Made by a program: the position numbers and the translations under genes
In this document: positions 6,791 to 10,140 of the stretch, piece after piece
How the letters are laid out: each line of letters opens with the position of its first letter
How positions within the stretch are numbered: the stretch's first letter is position 1
Notes under the pieces: generated by a model
The model's database searches: none
What the model was told of the DNA's origin: nothing
The model's input: only the letters and a program-made list of their open reading frames with translations
Assembly: GCA_025963615.1 (NCBI GenBank)
Contig: JAOQAL010000269.1
Span: 1 to 10,140, forward strand
DNA length: 10,140 nt
Source of the DNA: Chitinophagaceae bacterium
GTDB taxonomy: Bacteria; Bacteroidota; Bacteroidia; Chitinophagales; Chitinophagaceae
Reading direction: 5' to 3'

Positions 6791-8350
6791 TCAGGGAACG
6801 CAAACCTCAGATCCCGTAGCCTGGTCAATAGTAGTGCCTACGCAATCAGTGTTTTGCAAGGACTGACGACCCATGTCCGCAAAATAATCCCTGATAGCCC
6901 GCCGGTAAGCACGGACTTCACGGTTAAATTCCCGCGTGGTCATTCCAACGGTTCCATTAAAAGCAGGCAAGGGATTGCCTTGCAGGTATTCGAGGTAATT
7001 TGTGCCATGGCTACCTTCATGGAAACGCAGGGATGTATCGCCGGCTTCCTGGTCCTGAGCGGTTGTTCCCCGGCCATACCCCGAAACCGCCTGAGGATTG
7101 GCCTGCCTTTGGTAAGTGGTTTGGATAGTAACGGTAATCTGGCCCGGGCCCTGAAAGGAGCTAATACGGCCCCTGACATTCCTGATTTGAGTTAATCCCC
7201 CTCCGGAAGAACGGAAGTTTGTTACAGCACGTCTCCCGGCCCCTCTGCCGGTTATATCAGGACGGATAATTACCTGAACATCATTAATGACGGTTCTTAC
7301 CTCTCCCCGGCGTTGTGGCTGTAAGCCTGCAGGCACAGGAGTGGAAATACCCGGGATCTGCTGTCTTGGCTGTGCAGGTGCCACTTGCCGTTGCACCAAC
7401 TGTTGTGCGCCCCCCTGTTGCACCACATGAGTTAATTCATGGGCCAGCAGATGGTTCCCTTCTGCACTTTCAGGAGAAAATTTACCTGCATTGAAATACA
7501 CATCTTTTCCGTGCGTAAAAGCTTTTGCGTTCAAGTTCTCGTTTAATTCGGCTGAAGTGGAGTCGGTATGGATGTTTACCTCGCTAAAATCCCGGGCAAA
7601 GGCTTGTTCCATCTGTGCTTTGGGTTTATCAGGAAGACGACTACCGTTGCCTCGTGAACCCTGAATCTGAGCGGCTATAACAGGGGAAGCAGCCTGGCTG
7701 CCACTGTTCGCCTTTTTCTGGAGCGCCTTTTCTTCTTCTTTTTTCTCTGCCTTCTGAACAGCGGGCTTTTCCTCTTCTTTCTTTTCCGCCTCCGCTTTTT
7801 GAACAGCGGGTTTCTCTTCTTCCTTCTTCTCCCCCTCCAGTTTCTGGATCGCAGGCTTTTCTTCTTCTTTTTTCTCTGCCTTCTGAACAGCAGGCTTTTC
7901 CTCATCTTTCTTTTCTGCTTCCGCTTTTTGAACGGCAGGTTTCTCTTCCTCCTTCTTCTCGCCTTCCAGCTTCTGAATTGCCGGTTTTTCTTCTTCCTTT
8001 TTCTCGGCCTTCTGAATAGCGGGCTTTTCCTCTTCTTTCTTTTCAGCTTCCGCTTTTTGAATACCCGGCTTTTCCCCGGGCCTTGCCTCCCGTTGCACCG
8101 AAGAGCCTCCGCCCGGAATTAGGCCCGGCGATTGTCTGGCTACCACTTTATCGGCTACGGCATCAGCTTCCCGCTCGTAATGATCATCAGCCTCTCCGAT
8201 AATGAGTTTAGGCTGAAAGAACGCCTCCCGCTTAGTTTGCACGGTAGTTGGGGAAACCTGTGTTTGAGAGAAAAATGGCCGTTTTTCAGCCTGTACTTCC
8301 GGTACGGGCGGATTCCGATGGCGACGGGAGCGAGTGGATGAAGTTCTCAT
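6791..8350 (-). CDS. DUF4157 (eCIS core domain) protein with E/K/P repeats and a C-terminal HExxH domain
   Basis: A 519-residue protein in four parts. (1) Residues 1-95: basic N-terminus, then LIIGEADDHYEREADAVA (49-66), the conserved segment usually found N-terminal to DUF4157. (2) Residues 96-209: eight tandem units of the kind AIQKAEKKEEEKP. (3) About 238-312: DUF4157 itself, with MEQAFARDFSEVNIHTDS, KAFTHGKDVYFNAG and LLAHELTHVVQQ; the zinc-type motif HELTH is at 304-308. (4) About 315-519: a further domain with RFHEGSHG, a second HExxH (H444, E445, H448), and EVRAY at 478-482, where E478 could be a third ligand. The only two cysteines (C503, C517) lie at the extreme C-terminus and could form a disulfide. 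No signal peptide is seen. DUF4157 is a hallmark of eCIS loci and often sits on cargo, so a metallopeptidase cargo is possible. The gene follows the SUKH gene by 41 nt. Confidence 0.88.
   Translation of the reverse strand: MRTSSTRSRRHRNPPVPEVQAEKRPFFSQTQVSPTTVQTKREAFFQPKLIIGEADDHYEREADAVADKVVARQSPGLIPGGGSSVQREARPGEKPGIQKAEAEKKEEEKPAIQKAEKKEEEKPAIQKLEGEKKEEEKPAVQKAEAEKKDEEKPAVQKAEKKEEEKPAIQKLEGEKKEEEKPAVQKAEAEKKEEEKPAVQKAEKKEEEKALQKKANSGSQAASPVIAAQIQGSRGNGSRLPDKPKAQMEQAFARDFSEVNIHTDSTSAELNENLNAKAFTHGKDVYFNAGKFSPESAEGNHLLAHELTHVVQQGGAQQLVQRQVAPAQPRQQIPGISTPVPAGLQPQRRGEVRTVINDVQVIIRPDITGRGAGRRAVTNFRSSGGGLTQIRNVRGRISSFQGPGQITVTIQTTYQRQANPQAVSGYGRGTTAQDQEAGDTSLRFHEGSHGTNYLEYLQGNPLPAFNGTVGMTTREFNREVRAYRRAIRDYFADMGRQSLQNTDCVGTTIDQATGSEVCVP
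7724..8065 (-). repeat. Coding tandem repeat (13/15-residue units, 43-residue higher-order period)
   Basis: Eight units run over residues 96-209 with lengths 15, 13, 15, 15, 13, 15, 15 and 13. Each is [G/A][I/V]QK followed by an E/K run and usually KP. Units 1-3, 4-6 and 7-8 repeat as a block of 43 residues (129 nt), so the array grew by block duplication. Synonymous differences between blocks show that the protein pattern is being kept. The coding strand is nearly all purine over about 340 nt. Confidence 0.85.
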
Positions 8351-8391
8351 GAATTTAAATGAGCAAATTTTGTCACTTACATATCAACATA

Positions 8392-9006
8392 TTATTTCGT
8401 TGTAGTCGCCTCAATAAACTTCTTAAAAGTTTCGGCGACCAAGAACACACTGCTAAAACCAACCTCTTTCTCTAATTTTGCATTGGGCAATCTCTCCCAA
8501 TGCCAAATAATCGAATCTATATCGAAGGAATTAATATCAATCTTCGACTTTCGAAGGTCTTCCTTCATTTTATCTAATTTTTCCTCAGTCAATTCCCGGT
8601 GTTCATGATCCCACACCCAAACTTTTCCTTTGTTCCTGCCGATAAAACTCAATAGAAATAAATCATTATTTGAAGCCTGCCCGATGGGTATTGTTTCATC
8701 AGGAATTCGCCCTGAGTACGTATCAAAAGTAAGAACATTTAAATCGTACTCTACATCCTTAGTGAAGCCAAATAATAGATCGATTTCCACAAATTCTTCA
8801 TAATAACTTTCATCAGCAATTTTAGTTGAAATAGCCTTTTCAAACCCAATAACGCCGAAATCCAATAGGAAAGTCCTGTAATCTAGTGGAAGTTTACCCC
8901 CAAGTTTTTTTTCCCATTCATTTAAATATTGATCCGTAACAAGAATTTGTTGGTCTTTATTGATAAAATAGACTCTGTGTTTTGATAAGATCAATGATGT
9001 TTCCAT
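8392..9006 (-). CDS. SUKH (SMI1/KNR4) family immunity protein
   Basis: A 204-residue protein with SMI1/KNR4 features: WEKKLGGKLPLDYRTFLLDFG at 31-51, which carries the W-x-LP-x-Y-FL-FG pattern; IPIG at 106-109; NDLFLLSF at 114-121; and GKVWVWDHE at 127-135. Family knowledge: SUKH proteins bind and neutralise diverse polymorphic toxins, often nucleases, in the producing cell. The gene starts 12 nt after the stop of the WHH nuclease toxin gene on the same strand, the usual toxin-then-immunity order, so that nuclease is its likely partner. It has no signal peptide or membrane segment, as expected for protection against a nuclease acting in the cytoplasm. The pairing is inferred from adjacency. 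Confidence 0.9.
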   Translation of the reverse strand: METSLILSKHRVYFINKDQQILVTDQYLNEWEKKLGGKLPLDYRTFLLDFGVIGFEKAISTKIADESYYEEFVEIDLLFGFTKDVEYDLNVLTFDTYSGRIPDETIPIGQASNNDLFLLSFIGRNKGKVWVWDHEHRELTEEKLDKMKEDLRKSKIDINSFDIDSIIWHWERLPNAKLEKEVGFSSVFLVAETFKKFIEATTTK

Positions 9007-9018
9007 TAGCTTAGAGTA

Positions 9019-10140
9019 TTATTTTGAATGTGCAACTCCCCCGGTATGAGGAATTCTACCATGAAGAACAGTAGGAATTAAGAACATAAAATTACCATTT
9101 TGGTGATGATGCCACGTTAATTTTTGGGTACTCCTCCAATTTTTAATCGCAGTCTGCGACTGATTTGATCTTTGCCCATATACCCAATCAGCCCAAGCAT
9201 GGTCAATTCGCTTACCACTCATCCCTTCTGCATATTGTGTTAAATTAACCTGAGCTACTATATCTCTTCTGTCAAATACTGGATAATTATTAAAAAATTT
9301 AATTTTTTTATGTTTTCCATTATTGTAGGCTACAATATCAGGATGACTGGAAACCCAATTACAGTTACCTTCTGATCCTGGAATCTCCCAATGCCCATTG
9401 CTTCGCGGAAGTCTTGGGATCACCCGAGATTTTTTTTGCAGATACTCAAATTCCCAATTTTCACCAGCCTCTTTTACTGATGTAATCTCAATAACCGACG
9501 GATGATCCCGATTGACATCTGCTTTAATTTGGTCAGCATCCGCCTTGGTTACCTCTCCATCCGCAATTTTTTGTTTACCCTCGGTATCTAGTTCTCCAAA
9601 GGCGGCAGCAATAGTATCATTGCCTTTACCCGCTTTCTCATCCTCTGGTTTAACGATGGCGTCAATTTTCAGGGTACTTTTAGCGCCCCCTGGAATACCT
9701 AAGGCCTTTGGCCTGACTTCCCACTGTTTCCCTTTCAGTTGAAGATCAAAGTCAACATCCTTAACCTGCTGTTTAACAGCCGCCAGTTTGGTATTCAAAT
9801 CAGACCTGGTCAATGGACCTTGAATATTCTTTAGAGGACCGGCTGCCGCCTTTAAAATTTCTCCAGCTTTCTTTTGCGTTTCGGCATTCGGAGGTTCGGG
9901 CTTTTTAGGAGGAACACCTTTGCCGGTATCTGGTTTTTTGCCGCCTTTTCCCTCGGCTGCCGCATCCTTGCCTTTACCTTTTTTCGGAGGCGGTACGTCA
10001 GCGGGTTTTGGTACTGAGCCGTCTTCTTTAAACGCTCCCTGTCCTTCTTTTCCTGCTCCGGACTTTTCAGGCAGTTGCTTATCCACCATATTCGACATAA
10101 ACTTCGAGGCGTCGAATTCAGGTTTTTTAAATTCAATTTC
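9019..10140 (-). CDS. Polymorphic toxin with C-terminal WHH-type HNH/Endo VII nuclease domain, 5' end outside window
   Basis: The frame is open to the window edge. The first in-window ATG (10098) has no clear ribosome-binding site, and the 14 codons before it contain no stop, so it is probably internal to a larger protein. Numbering from that Met: residues 1-75 are disordered K/P/G-rich linker; about 85-215 is a pre-toxin region with a degenerate EF-hand-like stretch (171-186); from about 226 the toxin module begins (VIPRLPRSNGHWE, GNCNWV). Its end holds LTWHHHQNGNF (327-337), LIPTVLHG (340-347) and PHTGG (350-354). The WHH motif with later conserved His residues is that of HNH/Endonuclease VII-superfamily DNases in polymorphic toxins. 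All expected histidines are present, so the nuclease is probably active. With the SUKH gene it forms a toxin-immunity pair. Its place beside DUF4157 and Afp15-like genes suggests a CIS payload; a type 9 or type 6 secretion substrate is the alternative. Confidence 0.85.
   Translation of the reverse strand, partial: EIEFKKPEFDASKFMSNMVDKQLPEKSGAGKEGQGAFKEDGSVPKPADVPPPKKGKGKDAAAEGKGGKKPDTGKGVPPKKPEPPNAETQKKAGEILKAAAGPLKNIQGPLTRSDLNTKLAAVKQQVKDVDFDLQLKGKQWEVRPKALGIPGGAKSTLKIDAIVKPEDEKAGKGNDTIAAAFGELDTEGKQKIADGEVTKADADQIKADVNRDHPSVIEITSVKEAGENWEFEYLQKKSRVIPRLPRSNGHWEIPGSEGNCNWVSSHPDIVAYNNGKHKKIKFFNNYPVFDRRDIVAQVNLTQYAEGMSGKRIDHAWADWVYGQRSNQSQTAIKNWRSTQKLTWHHHQNGNFMFLIPTVLHGRIPHTGGVAHSK

Noticed and set aside
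6854..7195. Plus-strand ORF of 113 codons and an overlapping minus-strand ORF in another frame
   Set aside because: Both are shadows of the DUF4157 protein's C-terminal domain and show no family features.
7724..8065. Regular repeats that could suggest a CRISPR array
   Set aside because: Units are contiguous and in frame, without unique spacers, and encode a repetitive protein segment.
7799..8122. Plus-strand ORF of 107 codons, very rich in Phe and Leu, resembling a membrane protein
   Set aside because: It is the antisense of the E/K-rich coding repeat. Its hydrophobic look follows from reading purine-rich codons backwards, and the minus-strand frame has clear domain motifs.

Overview
The window looks like an accessory region from a Bacteroidota genome, probably Chitinophagia- or Cytophagia-like. 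The reasons are the type of AAA+ ATPase and DUF4157 proteins, a decayed tyrosine recombinase with a Bacteroidota-style arm-binding N-terminus, moderate GC, and the lack of clear Shine-Dalgarno sequences. This assignment is an inference; no rRNA or housekeeping gene is present to confirm it.

Layout. Positions 1-470 hold no gene I can support. Positions 471-3331 (+) encode one large SIR2-STAND protein resembling the NLR-like anti-phage proteins: an N-terminal SIR2-like domain, an NB-ARC-type NTPase and a helical, TPR-like C-terminus. The frame is broken by one missing base near 1556, so the gene now reads as two ORFs, with Walker A in the first and Walker B in the second. Positions 3332-4297 are non-coding and contain an imperfect inverted repeat and a frame-broken remnant of a phage-type integrase (about 3532-3970).

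From 4298 to the right edge everything is on the minus strand and reads toward the STAND gene. In transcription order it holds: the 3' part of a polymorphic toxin ending in a WHH-type HNH/Endo VII nuclease domain (9019 to beyond 10140); a SUKH (SMI1/KNR4) immunity protein 12 nt downstream; a DUF4157 (eCIS core domain) protein with a long E/K/P-rich repeat and a second HExxH motif; a peptidoglycan-binding hydrolase-like protein with two compensating frameshifts; and an Afp15-like AAA+ ATPase. DUF4157 proteins, lysozyme-like proteins and this ATPase type are familiar companions of extracellular contractile injection systems (eCIS). No sheath, tube or baseplate gene lies in the window, so I read it as the accessory/cargo end of an eCIS locus whose structural genes should lie to the right.

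How the parts may work together (inference): the ATPase acts in particle assembly, the hydrolase-like protein acts on cell-wall glycans, the DUF4157 protein is cargo or a cargo-linked factor, and the nuclease is a toxic payload neutralised in the producer by the SUKH protein. The SIR2-STAND gene is a separate, convergent defence gene, probably brought in with the now-decayed integrase. Three indels break two otherwise well-preserved genes. Sequencing or assembly error and genuine decay both remain possible, and the raw reads would decide.
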